DNA from: Nocardioides cremeus
GTDB taxonomy: Bacteria > Actinomycetota > Actinomycetes > Propionibacteriales > Nocardioidaceae
Direction of reading: 5' to 3'
Assembly (NCBI RefSeq): GCF_030518195.1
Contig: NZ_JAULSC010000027.1
Span: forward strand, 1-40,121
DNA length: 40,121 bases
The notes under the pieces: model-generated
What the model saw: only the letters and a program-made list of their open reading frames with translations
Database searches by the model: none
What the model was told of the DNA's origin: nothing
Program-made: the position numbers and the translations under genes
Shown: one piece after another, positions 17,827-27,009 of the stretch
Position numbering within the stretch: the stretch's first letter is position 1
Layout: each line of letters begins with the position of its first letter

Positions 17827-19401
17827 TCAGTGCACCAGCGCGCCGGGCTCGACCTGGCGGGCCGGCTTGCGGCGCGGCAGGAAGAACGCCGGCACCAGCA
17901 CCAGCGCCACCAGTACCGCGGCGACGGCGAAGGAGCTGCCGAAGGCCTCGGACATGGCGGAGAGGCCCTGGGCCAGCACGCCGGGCTCGACCGGGGTGCC
18001 CTCGCGCATCGCGGCCTGGGTCTGTCCGACGGCGGGGGAGTCCTTGAAGCCGTTGGTCAGCAGCACCGAGAAGACGGCCGTGCCGATCGAGGCCGCGACC
18101 TGCTGGGTGATGTTCATCAGGGTGGAGCCGCGGGCGATCTCGTGGTCGCTGAGCGTCTGCAGCGCCGAGGTCATGATCGGCATCATCGTGCCGCCCATGC
18201 CCAGGCCCATCACGAACAGCGCCCCGAGCAGGTAGGCGTACGACGGGTCGCCGACGCGGGCGAAGGTCTCGCCCAGCTCGACCGCGCCCGGACCGACCGA
18301 GACCTGGGTGAACATCACCATCGCCACCACGATCAGGCTGACGCCGGTCATCACGATCTTCCCGGGGCCGATGCGGTCGGTCAGCACGCCGGCGACCGGC
18401 ATCGTCAGCATCGCGCCGATGCCCTGCGGGGCCAGCAGCAGGCCGGCGCCCAGGGTGGTCTCGTCGCGCAGGAAGAGGAAGTACTGCGGGAAGAGCAGGC
18501 TGGCGCCGAAGAAGGCGATCGCGAAGAGCGACATCGCGACCACCGCAGTGGTCAGGGTGCGGTTGCGGAAGAGGTGCAGGTCCATCAGCGGGTGCTCGGG
18601 CGGCGCCTTGAGGGTGCGCAGCACGAACGCCGCGACCAGCGCCAGGCCCAGGGCCGCGGTGACCAGCACCTTGCCGGCCAGCACCGTGCCCTCCTCGGGG
18701 GTCGAGGAGACGCCGTAGAGGAACAGCGCCAGGCCGGGCGAGAGCAGCAGCATGCCGACGAAGTCGAAGCGCTCCGAGGGTGTGGGCGCGTCGGCGGGCA
18801 GCACCTTGGCGGCGTACGCGATGGCGCCGATGCCGATCGGCAGGTTGATCAGGAAGATCCAGTGCCACGAGGCGATGTCGATCAGCCAGCCGCCGAGGAT
18901 GGGCCCGAAGATCGGCCCGAGCAGCATCGGCACGCCCAGCACCGCCATCACCCGGCCGATCCGGTGCGGGCCGGCGGTGCGGGTCATGATCGTCATACCC
19001 AGCGGCATCAGCATGCCGCCGCCCAGGCCCTGGAGCACCCGGAAGAGGGTCAGCATCTCGACGGTCGTGGCCGCCGCGCACAGCAGCGAGCCGGCGGTGA
19101 AGAGGGTGACCGCGAGCATGTAGAGCCGCTTGGTGCCGAAGCGGTCGGCCGCCCAGCCGGTCAGCGGGATCACCGTGGCCAGGGCCAGGGTGTAGCCGGT
19201 CATCGTCCAGGCGGTCTGTGCCGGAGTGGCGTCGAAGTCGGCCTGGAAGGTCGGCTGCGCCACGCTGACGACGGTGATGTCGAGGATCGACATGATCGCG
19301 CCCAGCACGACCACGCCGGCCACGAGCAGCACGTTCCTGTCGAGCTTGTCGTCGTCGGGTCGCGGGGCGGGCGCCGGGGTCGGCGCGGTGTCGGTGCTCA
19401 C
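17827..19401 (-). CDS. DHA2-family MFS drug/H+ antiporter (EmrB/QacA type)
   Basis: A 524-residue transporter, the length of 14-helix DHA2 pumps. Motif D1 is L-D-I-T-V-V-S-V-A-Q-P and motif A is G-W-A-A-D-R-F-G-T-K-R. Motif C of antiporters is G-V-P-M-L-L-G-P-I-F-G-P-I-L-G-G. It should export hydrophobic compounds across the inner membrane using the proton gradient. The start is GTG at 19401, with TAGCCT 6 nt upstream (leaderless). No regulator is adjacent. The nearest upstream gene on the same strand is the glutathione peroxidase, 97 nt away and with its own promoter. Confidence 0.93.
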   Translation of the reverse strand: MSTDTAPTPAPAPRPDDDKLDRNVLLVAGVVVLGAIMSILDITVVSVAQPTFQADFDATPAQTAWTMTGYTLALATVIPLTGWAADRFGTKRLYMLAVTLFTAGSLLCAAATTVEMLTLFRVLQGLGGGMLMPLGMTIMTRTAGPHRIGRVMAVLGVPMLLGPIFGPILGGWLIDIASWHWIFLINLPIGIGAIAYAAKVLPADAPTPSERFDFVGMLLLSPGLALFLYGVSSTPEEGTVLAGKVLVTAALGLALVAAFVLRTLKAPPEHPLMDLHLFRNRTLTTAVVAMSLFAIAFFGASLLFPQYFLFLRDETTLGAGLLLAPQGIGAMLTMPVAGVLTDRIGPGKIVMTGVSLIVVAMVMFTQVSVGPGAVELGETFARVGDPSYAYLLGALFVMGLGMGGTMMPIMTSALQTLSDHEIARGSTLMNITQQVAASIGTAVFSVLLTNGFKDSPAVGQTQAAMREGTPVEPGVLAQGLSAMSEAFGSSFAVAAVLVALVLVPAFFLPRRKPARQVEPGALVH

Positions 19402-19407
19402 CGGCCA

Positions 19408-19413
19408 AGGCTA
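19408..19413 (-). promoter_or_regulatory. -10 hexamer TAGCCT for the MFS gene
   Basis: On the minus strand TAGCCT ends 6 nt before the GTG at 19401. Confidence 0.5.
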
Positions 19414-19498
19414 GGTAGGGAGCCCTCTCAGCGCGAGCGGGTATCGGGCTGCCGGGGCGTGTGCTCGCTCACGTCGCTTGCGGGAGTCCCCGCCGAGG

Positions 19499-19987
<489 letters not shown>

Positions 19988-19995
19988 GGCCCCCG

Positions 19996-20001
19996 AGCCT
20001 A
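19996..20001 (-). promoter_or_regulatory. -10 hexamer TAGGCT for the glutathione peroxidase
   Basis: On the minus strand TAGGCT ends 8 nt before the ATG at 19987. Confidence 0.4.
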
Positions 20002-20057
20002 GGACGCCCACGACTCGGCCACGACCCGCCCGTGGCCACGTGGTCGGTGGCGGGGGC

Positions 20058-20063
20058 TAGCGT
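20058..20063 (+). promoter_or_regulatory. -10 hexamer TAGCGT for the SNF2 gene
   Basis: TAGCGT ends 7 nt before the GTG at 20071. It fixes the start well inside a longer open frame that begins at 19969. Confidence 0.55.
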
Positions 20064-20070
20064 CGCTCGG

Positions 20071-22875
20071 GTGAGCTTCGTCCCGGTCACCGGCACCGCG
20101 ACGTTCCTGCCGGCCGACCCGCCGCGCGAGGGCGTCGTGGAGTTCGTCGACGCCCGGCGCACCGTGGCGCTGCCGGTGCGCGCGGCCCTGCCTGTGCTGA
20201 CCAAGGCCCACGCCCGCGACGACCTGCACCCCAGCGTCGGACTGCTCTCGGGCGCGGTGCTGCTCGGCATGCGCCTGGTCGCGGCCGGTGCGTTCGAGCC
20301 CGCGCCCGCCGACGGCCGCCCCCCGCAGTGGCGGGTGGCGCCGCTGGGCGACGACGACGAGGACCGGGTGCGGATGCTGGCCCGGGCCCGCGCTCACGAC
20401 GGCTGCGACGAGGCCGAGGCCGAGCAGGTCGTACGCCGCGTGCTCGACGCCGTGGTCGACGCGATGCCGCGCGGGGCGCCGGTCGCGCCCGCCCGGCCGG
20501 CGCGCCCTCGGCCCGGGCTCGTCGACCGCCCCGGGGCGCCGGCCACGGGGGAGGGCGGCCTGGAGCCCTCGGCCGACTTCCGCGACCGGCTGCAGCGCCG
20601 GATCGCCCGGCACCGCCACGCGGGGCAGCTGCCGCACCTGGTGACCGTCAGCCTGCGGGTCGAGGCCGACGAGGAGGAGCTGCTCGGCGGCACCGTGCGG
20701 GTGGTCCTGCAGGTGCACGACGAGCGCGACCCGCTGCACGTCACCGACGCCGCGTCGCTGTGGCTCGACGAGCCCGAGGAGCACGGCTTCGGCGAGCGGG
20801 CCCGCACCCACGCCACCATCGCGCTGCGCGCCGCCGCCGAGGCGTGGCCGGTGCTCGAGCGGCTGCTCGAGCTGCGGGTGCCCGACCAGCTGACGCTCGA
20901 CTCCGACGAGCTGGTCAGCCTGCTCGACGACGGGGTCGCCGCGCTGGCCGCCGTCGGCGTCGACGTGCTGTGGCCCAAGAGCCTGGGCCGCGAGCTGACC
21001 ACCCGCGCCGTGCTCGACAAGGCGCCCCGCAGCACCGGCCCGCGCGAGGAGCCCCTGCAGACCGGGCTGCTGACGCCCGAGAGCATGTTCGCCTTCCAGT
21101 GGCAGGTGGCGCTGCACGGCGACCCGCTCACGCCCGAGGAGATGGACCAGCTCGCCGAGGCCGCGTCGCCGGTGATGAAGCTGCGTGGCGCCTGGACCGT
21201 CGTCGATCCCGCCGTGGCCCGTCGGGCCCGCAGGCGGCTGGTCCGCGAGGTCCGGCCCGCCGAGGCCCTGGCCGGTGCGCTCACCGGCGTCGCGGCCGTC
21301 GAGCGCGGCGCCGAGAGCCAGGAGAGCGTGGTGGTGGGCGCCAGCCTGCTGCAGGTGCGCGACCGGATCACCAGCGCCGCCACCCGCGACCCGGTGGAGC
21401 CGCCCGCGGGCCTGGCCGCCACCCTGCGCGACTACCAGCGGCACGGACTGACCTGGCTGGCCGACCTCACGTCGTACGGCCTCGGGGCCTGCCTGGCCGA
21501 CGACATGGGCCTGGGCAAGACCGTGCAGGTCATCGCCCTGCACCTGCACCGGGTCGAGGCAGCGCGCGCCGAGGGCCGCGAGCCGCTGCCGACTCTGGTG
21601 GTCTGCCCGACCAGCCTGCTCGGCAACTGGGAGGCCGAGGTGCGGCGCTTCGCCCCCGGCGTTCCGGTGCGGCGCTTCCACGGCTCGGCCCGCAGCCTCG
21701 GCGACCTCGAGGCGGGGCTCGACGGCGACCCGGGCTTCGTGCTGACCACCTACGGCACGATGCGCAGCGACGCGAAGGATCCCGACACCTCGACGCTGCG
21801 CCCGGTGGCGTGGGGGGTCGTGGTCGCCGACGAGGCCCAGCACGTGAAGAATCCGCGCGCCGCGACAGCCCGGATGCTGCGCACCCTGACCAGCCAGGCC
21901 CGGGTCGCGCTGACCGGTACCCCCGTCGAGAACGACCTGACCGAGCTGTGGGCGATCCTCGACTGGGCGATCCCCGGCCTGCTCGGCAGCCGCAACGCCT
22001 TCCGGCGGGTCTGGGCCGCGCCCATCGAGACGGGCGAGGAGCCGACGAAGGCGCGCCAGTTCGCCGACCTGATCGCGCCGTTCCTGCTGCGCCGCCGCAA
22101 GTCCGACCCCGGCATCGCCCCCGAGCTGCCGCCCAAGACCGAGACCGACCACCCGCTGAGCCTGACCCGCGAGCAGGTGGTGCTCTACGAGGCGTTCGTG
22201 CGCGACACGATGGAGCGCATCGAGCGGGCCGACCCCGACTCGCGCCGCGGGCTGGTGCTGATGCTGCTGACCGGGCTCAAGCAGATCTGCAACCACCCCG
22301 CCCACTTCCTCAAGCAGGCCGGCGGCCGGCTGGGCGGGCGCTCCGAGAAGCTCGACCTGCTCGACGAGCTCGTCGGCACGGTGCTCGCCGAGGACGGCGC
22401 CGTGCTCGTCTTCACCCAGTACGTCGCCATGGCCCGGCTGCTCGAGCGGCACCTGGCCGTCAGCGGGGTGCCCACCCAGCTGCTGCACGGCGGCACACCG
22501 GTGCGCGAGCGCGAGGCGATGGTGCGCCGCTTCCAGGACGCCCCGCCCGGCGAGGCGCCGGTCTTCCTGCTCTCGCTCAAGGCCGGCGGCACCGGCCTCA
22601 ACCTGACCCGCGCCGACCACGTCGTGCACTTCGACCGCTGGTGGAACCCCGCCGTCGAGGAGCAGGCCACCGACCGGGCCTACCGGATCGGGCAGACCCG
22701 ACCCGTGCAGGTGCACCGCCCCGTGGTGCGCGGCACCATCGAGGAGAAGGTCGCCGAGCTGCTCACCCGCAAGCGCGCCCTGGCCGACGCGGTGCTCGGC
22801 AACGGCGAGGCCGCGCTGACCGAGCTCAGCGACGACGAGCTGCGCGACCTGGTCACCCTGCGCCGGGAGGACTGA
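20071..22875 (+). CDS. SNF2-family DEAD/DEAH-box ATPase (HelZ-like)
   Basis: A 934-residue protein. The first 430 residues are an SNF2-associated region without recognised motifs. The ATPase follows: R-D-Y-Q-R-H-G, Walker A D-D-M-G-L-G-K483-T, Walker B D587-E-A-Q, then L-T-G-T-P-V-E-N. The helicase C lobe has K-A-G-G-T-G-L-N-L and the closing motif D-R-A-Y-R-I-G-Q. SNF2 proteins translocate on double-stranded DNA and move bound proteins; the bacterial role is unclear. It is followed after 3 nt by a SWIM-domain gene, a pairing common for HelZ-type proteins. Confidence 0.92.
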   Translation: MSFVPVTGTATFLPADPPREGVVEFVDARRTVALPVRAALPVLTKAHARDDLHPSVGLLSGAVLLGMRLVAAGAFEPAPADGRPPQWRVAPLGDDDEDRVRMLARARAHDGCDEAEAEQVVRRVLDAVVDAMPRGAPVAPARPARPRPGLVDRPGAPATGEGGLEPSADFRDRLQRRIARHRHAGQLPHLVTVSLRVEADEEELLGGTVRVVLQVHDERDPLHVTDAASLWLDEPEEHGFGERARTHATIALRAAAEAWPVLERLLELRVPDQLTLDSDELVSLLDDGVAALAAVGVDVLWPKSLGRELTTRAVLDKAPRSTGPREEPLQTGLLTPESMFAFQWQVALHGDPLTPEEMDQLAEAASPVMKLRGAWTVVDPAVARRARRRLVREVRPAEALAGALTGVAAVERGAESQESVVVGASLLQVRDRITSAATRDPVEPPAGLAATLRDYQRHGLTWLADLTSYGLGACLADDMGLGKTVQVIALHLHRVEAARAEGREPLPTLVVCPTSLLGNWEAEVRRFAPGVPVRRFHGSARSLGDLEAGLDGDPGFVLTTYGTMRSDAKDPDTSTLRPVAWGVVVADEAQHVKNPRAATARMLRTLTSQARVALTGTPVENDLTELWAILDWAIPGLLGSRNAFRRVWAAPIETGEEPTKARQFADLIAPFLLRRRKSDPGIAPELPPKTETDHPLSLTREQVVLYEAFVRDTMERIERADPDSRRGLVLMLLTGLKQICNHPAHFLKQAGGRLGGRSEKLDLLDELVGTVLAEDGAVLVFTQYVAMARLLERHLAVSGVPTQLLHGGTPVREREAMVRRFQDAPPGEAPVFLLSLKAGGTGLNLTRADHVVHFDRWWNPAVEEQATDRAYRIGQTRPVQVHRPVVRGTIEEKVAELLTRKRALADAVLGNGEAALTELSDDELRDLVTLRRED

Positions 22876-22878
22876 GCC

Positions 22879-23610
22879 GTGCCCGGGGCGGGTGCGGGCG
22901 CCACGACCGTGGTGCACCCGCGGCTGCCGCCGCGCCGCCGCACGACCCGCGCCGACCGGTGGTGGGGCAAGGCCTGGGTGCGTGCGGTCGATGAGTCGGC
23001 GTACGCCGAGGCCGACCTGGTCGCGGGCCGCTCGCTGGCCCGCTCGGGCCGGGTGGGGGCCATCGAGGTGGGCCCCGGCTCGGCCGTCACGGTCGTCGAG
23101 GACCGCGGGGGCCGGTGGCGGGTCGAGGTCGCGGTGCCGGTGCTCGACGACGCCGGCGCCGACGCGCTGGTCGAGACCGTGGCCGCACAGTCCGGCCGGG
23201 TGACGTCGCTGCTGGCCGGCGACCTGCCCCACGAGCTGGTCGAGCACGCCGAGGAGGCCGGCGTCGAGCTGCTGCCCTACGGCGGCGAGCTCGAGACCAC
23301 CTGCAGCTGCGAGGGCTGGGTCGACCCGTGCGTGCACGCGCTGGCGGTGCTGCACCAGCTCACCTGGCTGCTCGAGGCCGACCCGTTCGTGCTGCTGCAC
23401 CTGCGCGGCACCGGCCGCGAGGAGCTGCTCGCCCGGCTGCACGCCCGCACCCCCGCCGCTGCCGGCGGCGGCGACGGTGACGCCGAGCCCGACGACGACC
23501 TGACCACGGCGTACGACGCAGCCGCGCGCGCCGCGCGGCTGCTCGAGCTCGTCGCCGGGGTCGAGGAGGGGCCCGGCGGCGGGCCGCCCGACATCGACCA
23601 CCTGCTCTGA
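22879..23610 (+). CDS. SWIM zinc-finger domain protein
   Basis: A 243-residue protein. The SWIM zinc motif C-x-C-x(n)-C-x-H is read as T-C-S-C-E-G-W-V-D-P-C-V-H-A-L-A near residues 143-157. The N-terminus has the family's basic tract and W-W-G-K-A-W segment. SWIM domains bind DNA or protein, and bacterial ones are often encoded beside SNF2 ATPases. The GTG at 22879 has GGGAGGA 7 nt upstream, inside the end of the SNF2 gene, so the two are probably co-translated. The C-terminal part is Ala/Gly-rich, acidic and probably flexible. Confidence 0.88.
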   Translation: MPGAGAGATTVVHPRLPPRRRTTRADRWWGKAWVRAVDESAYAEADLVAGRSLARSGRVGAIEVGPGSAVTVVEDRGGRWRVEVAVPVLDDAGADALVETVAAQSGRVTSLLAGDLPHELVEHAEEAGVELLPYGGELETTCSCEGWVDPCVHALAVLHQLTWLLEADPFVLLHLRGTGREELLARLHARTPAAAGGGDGDAEPDDDLTTAYDAAARAARLLELVAGVEEGPGGGPPDIDHLL

Positions 23611-23669
23611 GCCGTGTCCTGTTCTGGTGACGTGCGCCCGGAGCCGTTGCCGGCGGGTCGTTCCGGGCG

Positions 23670-23675
23670 TAGCGT
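23670..23675 (+). promoter_or_regulatory. -10 hexamer TAGCGT upstream of the methyltransferase
   Basis: TAGCGT sits 52 nt before the GTG at 23728. A leader of about 45 nt would carry the TGGAGG ribosome site near 23717-23722. Confidence 0.4.
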
Positions 23676-23727
23676 GACGAGGCTGCCGGCGTACCGCTGC
23701 GGTCCCGGCGCGGCGCTGGAGGCCATC

Positions 23728-24786
23728 GTGCAGACCGACGAGCTCGCCGACCACCTCGTGGGCTCCGTCCTGGGCGCCCTCGACGTGCTGAACATCGCCG
23801 TCGGCGCCCACTTCGGCCTCTACGAGGTGCTGCACCGCCGGGCGTGCACGCCGGGCGAGGCGGCCGCGGCGTCGGGGATGGCTCCCCGCTACGCCCGCGA
23901 GTGGCTCGAGCAGCAGTGCGTCGCGGGCCTGGTCGACGTCGACGACGCCTCCCTGCCCGCCGACGACCGGAGCTACCGGGTCAGCGACGAGCACGCGGCG
24001 GTGCTGGCCGACCGCGACAGTCTGGCCTACCTGACGCCGTTCGCGCAGGTGGTGGCCGCCGCCGGCGCCCAGCTGCCGCGCCTGCTGGACGCCTACGCCT
24101 CGGGTGGGGGCGTGCCGTGGGACGCCTACGGCCCGGCCATGCGCGAGGCGCAGGCCGACGCCAACCGGCCCCTGTTCCTGCGGCTCCTGGGCTCGCAGTG
24201 GCTGCCGTCCCTGCCCGAGGTGCACGCCGCGCTGTCGGCGGGAGGCCGGGTGGCCGACCTCGGGTGCGGCGACGGCTGGGCCTCGATCGGCGTGGGGCTG
24301 GCCTATCCCGCCGCGCAGGTCGACGGCTACGACATCGACGCCGCGTCGGTCGAGGCCGCGACCGCCCACGCGGCCGCGCACGGCCTGGCCGGACGGGTGC
24401 GCTTCCACCTCGCCGACGCGGCCACGGCTGCGGCCGGGTCCTACGACCTGGTCCTGGCGATGGAGTGCGTCCACGACCTCGCCGACCCCGTCGCGGTGCT
24501 GGCCTCCGCGCGACGCCTGGTCACCGAGGGCGGCAGCGTGGTGGTGATGGACGAGCGGGTGCCAGACGAGTTCACGGGCCCGGGGGACCCGACCGAGCAG
24601 ATGATGTACGGGATCTCCATGCTGGTCTGCCTGCCCGACTCGCTCTCCCACGCGCCGTCGGTCGCCACCGGCACCGTCATGCGGGCCCCGGTGCTGCGCG
24701 GCTACGCCCGGGAGGCGGGCTTCGCCGACGTCGAGGTGCTGCCCATCGAGCACGACGTCTTCCGATTCTACCGCCTCGTCGCCTGA
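23728..24786 (+). CDS. SAM-dependent class I methyltransferase
   Basis: A 352-residue protein. An N-terminal helical, winged-helix-like part (G-L-Y-E-V-L, A-R-E-W-L-E-Q-Q) resembles the dimerisation domain of O-methyltransferases. The SAM site is V-A-D-L-G-C-G-D-G-W-A-S-I-G, with the acidic D-G-Y-D-I-D after the second strand. E-C-V-H-D-L follows motif III. It should methylate a small molecule in the cytoplasm; the substrate is unknown. The GTG at 23728 is chosen for its TGGAGG site; the frame is open further upstream to 23614 but that part does not look like protein of this family. Confidence 0.85.
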   Translation: MQTDELADHLVGSVLGALDVLNIAVGAHFGLYEVLHRRACTPGEAAAASGMAPRYAREWLEQQCVAGLVDVDDASLPADDRSYRVSDEHAAVLADRDSLAYLTPFAQVVAAAGAQLPRLLDAYASGGGVPWDAYGPAMREAQADANRPLFLRLLGSQWLPSLPEVHAALSAGGRVADLGCGDGWASIGVGLAYPAAQVDGYDIDAASVEAATAHAAAHGLAGRVRFHLADAATAAAGSYDLVLAMECVHDLADPVAVLASARRLVTEGGSVVVMDERVPDEFTGPGDPTEQMMYGISMLVCLPDSLSHAPSVATGTVMRAPVLRGYAREAGFADVEVLPIEHDVFRFYRLVA

Positions 24787-24809
24787 GCCGGGCCGCTGGC
24801 CCCGCGGCG

Positions 24810-24815
24810 TAGCGT
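24810..24815 (+). promoter_or_regulatory. -10 hexamer TAGCGT for selO
   Basis: TAGCGT ends 7 nt before the ATG at 24823. This favours that start over the GTG at 24814, which overlaps the hexamer, or the GTG at 24829. Confidence 0.55.
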
Positions 24816-24822
24816 GGGGAGC

Positions 24823-26295
24823 ATGAGCGTGAGCACCTCCGACGACCTGCGACTGGGCACCCGCTTCGCCGACGTGCTCCCCGAGCTGGCGGTGCGCTGG
24901 AAGGCCGAGGAGGCCCCCGAGCCGCGGCTGGTGGTCCTCAACGAGCCGCTGGCGCACGAGCTGGGTCTCGACCCGGACTGGTTGCGCAGCGACGACGGCG
25001 TGGCGCTGCTGGTCGGTGCCGTGCTGCCCGAGGGAGCCACGCCGGTGGCGCAGGGCTACGCGGGCCACCAGTTCGGCGGCTACTCGCCCCGGCTGGGCGA
25101 CGGCCGGGCGCTGCTGCTCGGCGAGCTGGCCGGCCCCGACGGCGAGCTGCGCGACCTGCACCTCAAGGGCTCGGGGCGCACCCCCTGGGCGCGCGGCGGC
25201 GACGGGCTCGCCGCGCTCGGGCCGATGCTGCGCGAGCACGTCATCAGCGAGGCGATGCACGCCCTGGGCATCCCCACCACGCGGTCGCTCGCGGTGGTGG
25301 CCACCGGCCGGGCGGTGCACCGCGACCAGGTGCTGCCCGGCGCCGTGCTCGCCCGCGTCGCGGCCAGCCACCTGCGGGTCGGCAGCTTCCAGTACGCCCG
25401 CGCCAGCGGCGACCTCGACCTGCTGCGGCGCCTGGCCGACCACGCGATCGAGCGCCACCACCCGGCCGCCCGCGAGGCCGGCCCCGGGGGTGCGGCGTAC
25501 CTCGCGCTGCTGGAGGGCGTCGTCGAGGCGCAGGCCCGCCTGGTCGCGCAGTGGGTGCTGGTCGGCTTCGTGCACGGCGTGATGAACACCGACAACATGA
25601 CGATCTCGGGCGAGAGCATCGACTACGGGCCGTGCGCGTTCCTCGACGCCTACGACCCGTCGACCGTCTTCAGCTCGATCGACACCGGTGGGCGCTACGC
25701 CTTCCGCAACCAGCCCGCGGCCGCGCAGTGGAACCTGGCGCGGCTCGCCGAGGCCCTGCTGCCGCTGATCGACGACGACGAGGAGCGCGCGATCGCGGCG
25801 GCCACCGCGACGCTCGAGCGCTTCGCGACGGCGTACGCCGACGCCTTCACCGACGGTGCGGCCGCCAAGCTGGGCCTGCCCGAGGGGCTGGAGCGAGCCC
25901 TGGTGGCCCCGCTCGTCGAGGACCTGCTGGCGCTGATGGCCGCCGCCCGGGTCGACCACACGTCGTTCTGGCGCTCGCTGGGCGAGGCCGCCCGAGGCGA
26001 CGCCGAGGGCGTGCGCGGGGTGGTGCTCGACCTGCCCGGGCTCGACGCCTGGCTGGAGCGCTGGCGCGCGCTCGACCCCGATGCCGACGCGATGGACCGG
26101 GTCAACCCCGTCTACGTGCCGCGCAACCACCTCGTCGAGGAGGCGCTCGACGCCGCGACCGCAGGCGACCTCGCACCGCTGCACCGCCTGCTCGAGGCCG
26201 TGACCGCGCCGTACGACGAGCGGCCGGGGCTCGAGGACCACGCCCGGCCCGGCCCGGAGGGCGCCGGGCCCTACGTGACGTTCTGCGGCACCTGA
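24823..26295 (+). CDS. selO: protein adenylyltransferase SelO (YdiU family)
   Basis: A 490-residue pseudokinase-fold enzyme that transfers AMP from ATP to protein hydroxyl groups and is linked to redox stress. Landmarks: Y-A-G-H-Q-F-G-G-Y, L-H-L-K-G-S-G-R-T-P-W-A-R (nucleotide-binding Lys and Arg) and L-R-E-H-V-I-S-E-A-M. Further on are V-M-N-T-D-N-M-T-I-S-G-E-S-I-D-Y-G-P (metal-binding Asn and Asp) and the conserved V-N-P-V-Y-V-P-R-N-H. It ends F-C-G-T, with a Cys near the C-terminus where eukaryotic SelO has selenocysteine. Its 3' end overlaps the convergent TetR gene by 25 nt. Confidence 0.95.
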   Translation: MSVSTSDDLRLGTRFADVLPELAVRWKAEEAPEPRLVVLNEPLAHELGLDPDWLRSDDGVALLVGAVLPEGATPVAQGYAGHQFGGYSPRLGDGRALLLGELAGPDGELRDLHLKGSGRTPWARGGDGLAALGPMLREHVISEAMHALGIPTTRSLAVVATGRAVHRDQVLPGAVLARVAASHLRVGSFQYARASGDLDLLRRLADHAIERHHPAAREAGPGGAAYLALLEGVVEAQARLVAQWVLVGFVHGVMNTDNMTISGESIDYGPCAFLDAYDPSTVFSSIDTGGRYAFRNQPAAAQWNLARLAEALLPLIDDDEERAIAAATATLERFATAYADAFTDGAAAKLGLPEGLERALVAPLVEDLLALMAAARVDHTSFWRSLGEAARGDAEGVRGVVLDLPGLDAWLERWRALDPDADAMDRVNPVYVPRNHLVEEALDAATAGDLAPLHRLLEAVTAPYDERPGLEDHARPGPEGAGPYVTFCGT

Positions 26296-26855
26296 GCCAC
26301 GCCGGCCGGCTCCAGGCCCAGGGCCCCCAGCGCCATCCGGTGCAGCAGCTCGCCCATCGCGTGGTCGGGCAGCAGGGCGCTGTGCGGGGTGGAGTTGAGC
26401 AGCCCGAAGGTGGCGTGCGCCATCGACCGCGCCTGCTCGAGGCCGAGACCGGGGTGGACCGCCCGCAGCTCGGCGGCCCAGACGTCGACGTAGGCGCGCT
26501 GCAGGGCGCGCACCTGCTCGCGGGCCTGCTCGGGCAGCGACTCCCAGTCGCGGTCCTGCACGACGATGAGCGGGCGGTGGCGCAGCGCGAAGTCGACGTG
26601 CCAGTCGACCAGCGCCACCACCGCGGCCCGGGCGTCGGGGGCCGCGGCCACCCGCTCGCGGCCCACCTCGAGCAGCTGCTCGCTGATGGAGACCAGCATC
26701 GCGGCCAGCACGGCGTCCTTGGAGGCGAAGTGCTTGTAGAGCGCCGGCCCCGAGACCCCGCACGCCGCGCCCAGGTCGGCGACCGAGACCCCGTGGAAGC
26801 CGCGCTTGGCGAAGAGCTCGGCCGCGGTGGCCAGGATCTGCTCGCGCCGGGACAT
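26271..26855 (-). CDS. TetR-family regulator of the leucine-degradation operon
   Basis: A 194-residue TetR repressor. The N-terminal helix-turn-helix reads R-E-Q-I-L-A-T-A-A-E-L-F-A-K-R-G, V-S-V-A-D-L-G, then V-S-G-P-A-L-Y-K-H-F-A-S-K. The C-terminal two thirds should bind the inducer, plausibly an acyl-CoA. It is divergent from the methylcrotonyl-CoA carboxylase operon, as Rv2506 lies beside accA1-accD1 in Mycobacterium tuberculosis. Matching palindromes precede both transcription units, so it probably represses both. The ATG at 26855 is 6 nt from TAACCT, giving a leaderless transcript. Confidence 0.92.
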   Translation of the reverse strand: MSRREQILATAAELFAKRGFHGVSVADLGAACGVSGPALYKHFASKDAVLAAMLVSISEQLLEVGRERVAAAPDARAAVVALVDWHVDFALRHRPLIVVQDRDWESLPEQAREQVRALQRAYVDVWAAELRAVHPGLGLEQARSMAHATFGLLNSTPHSALLPDHAMGELLHRMALGALGLEPAGVAQVPQNVT

Positions 26856-26861
26856 GCCTCG

Positions 26862-26881
26862 AGGTTAGCGCCCGATAACCG
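26862..26881. promoter_or_regulatory. TetR operator 1, overlapping the TetR promoter
   Basis: AGGTTAGCGCCCGATAACCG contains the half-sites GGTTA and TAACC separated by 8 nt. On the minus strand the proximal half-site TAACCT (26867 to 26862) is also the -10 hexamer, 6 nt from the TetR ATG. A bound repressor would block its own promoter. Confidence 0.7.
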
Positions 26882-26882
26882 C

Positions 26883-26970
26883 GACCCGGCCCCAATCTCG
26901 CGCCCACCCGGCCCGAACCGGCACCCCGGAGGAAGTTCGGGCCGGCTCGGTGCGAGATAGGGGCCGGGTC
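26883..26970. repeat. nested palindrome between the two operators
   Basis: Outer arms 26883-26901 and 26952-26970 pair at 18 of 19 positions. Inner arms CCGGCCCGAAC (26908-26918) and GTTCGGGCCGG (26935-26945) pair perfectly. The structure fills the space between the divergent TetR and carboxylase operators. It has the same nested layout as the element at 37011-37107. Confidence 0.8.
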
Positions 26971-26983
26971 AGGGTGGTGGCGC

Positions 26984-27003
26984 AGGTTAATGATCGCTAA
27001 CCT
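26984..27003. promoter_or_regulatory. TetR operator 2, overlapping the carboxylase promoter
   Basis: AGGTTAATGATCGCTAACCT is a palindrome matching at 16 of 20 positions. The proximal half TAACCT (26998-27003) is also the -10 hexamer, 6 nt before the GTG at 27010. Spacing and half-sites equal those of operator 1. Confidence 0.8.
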
Positions 27004-27009
27004 GAGCGC

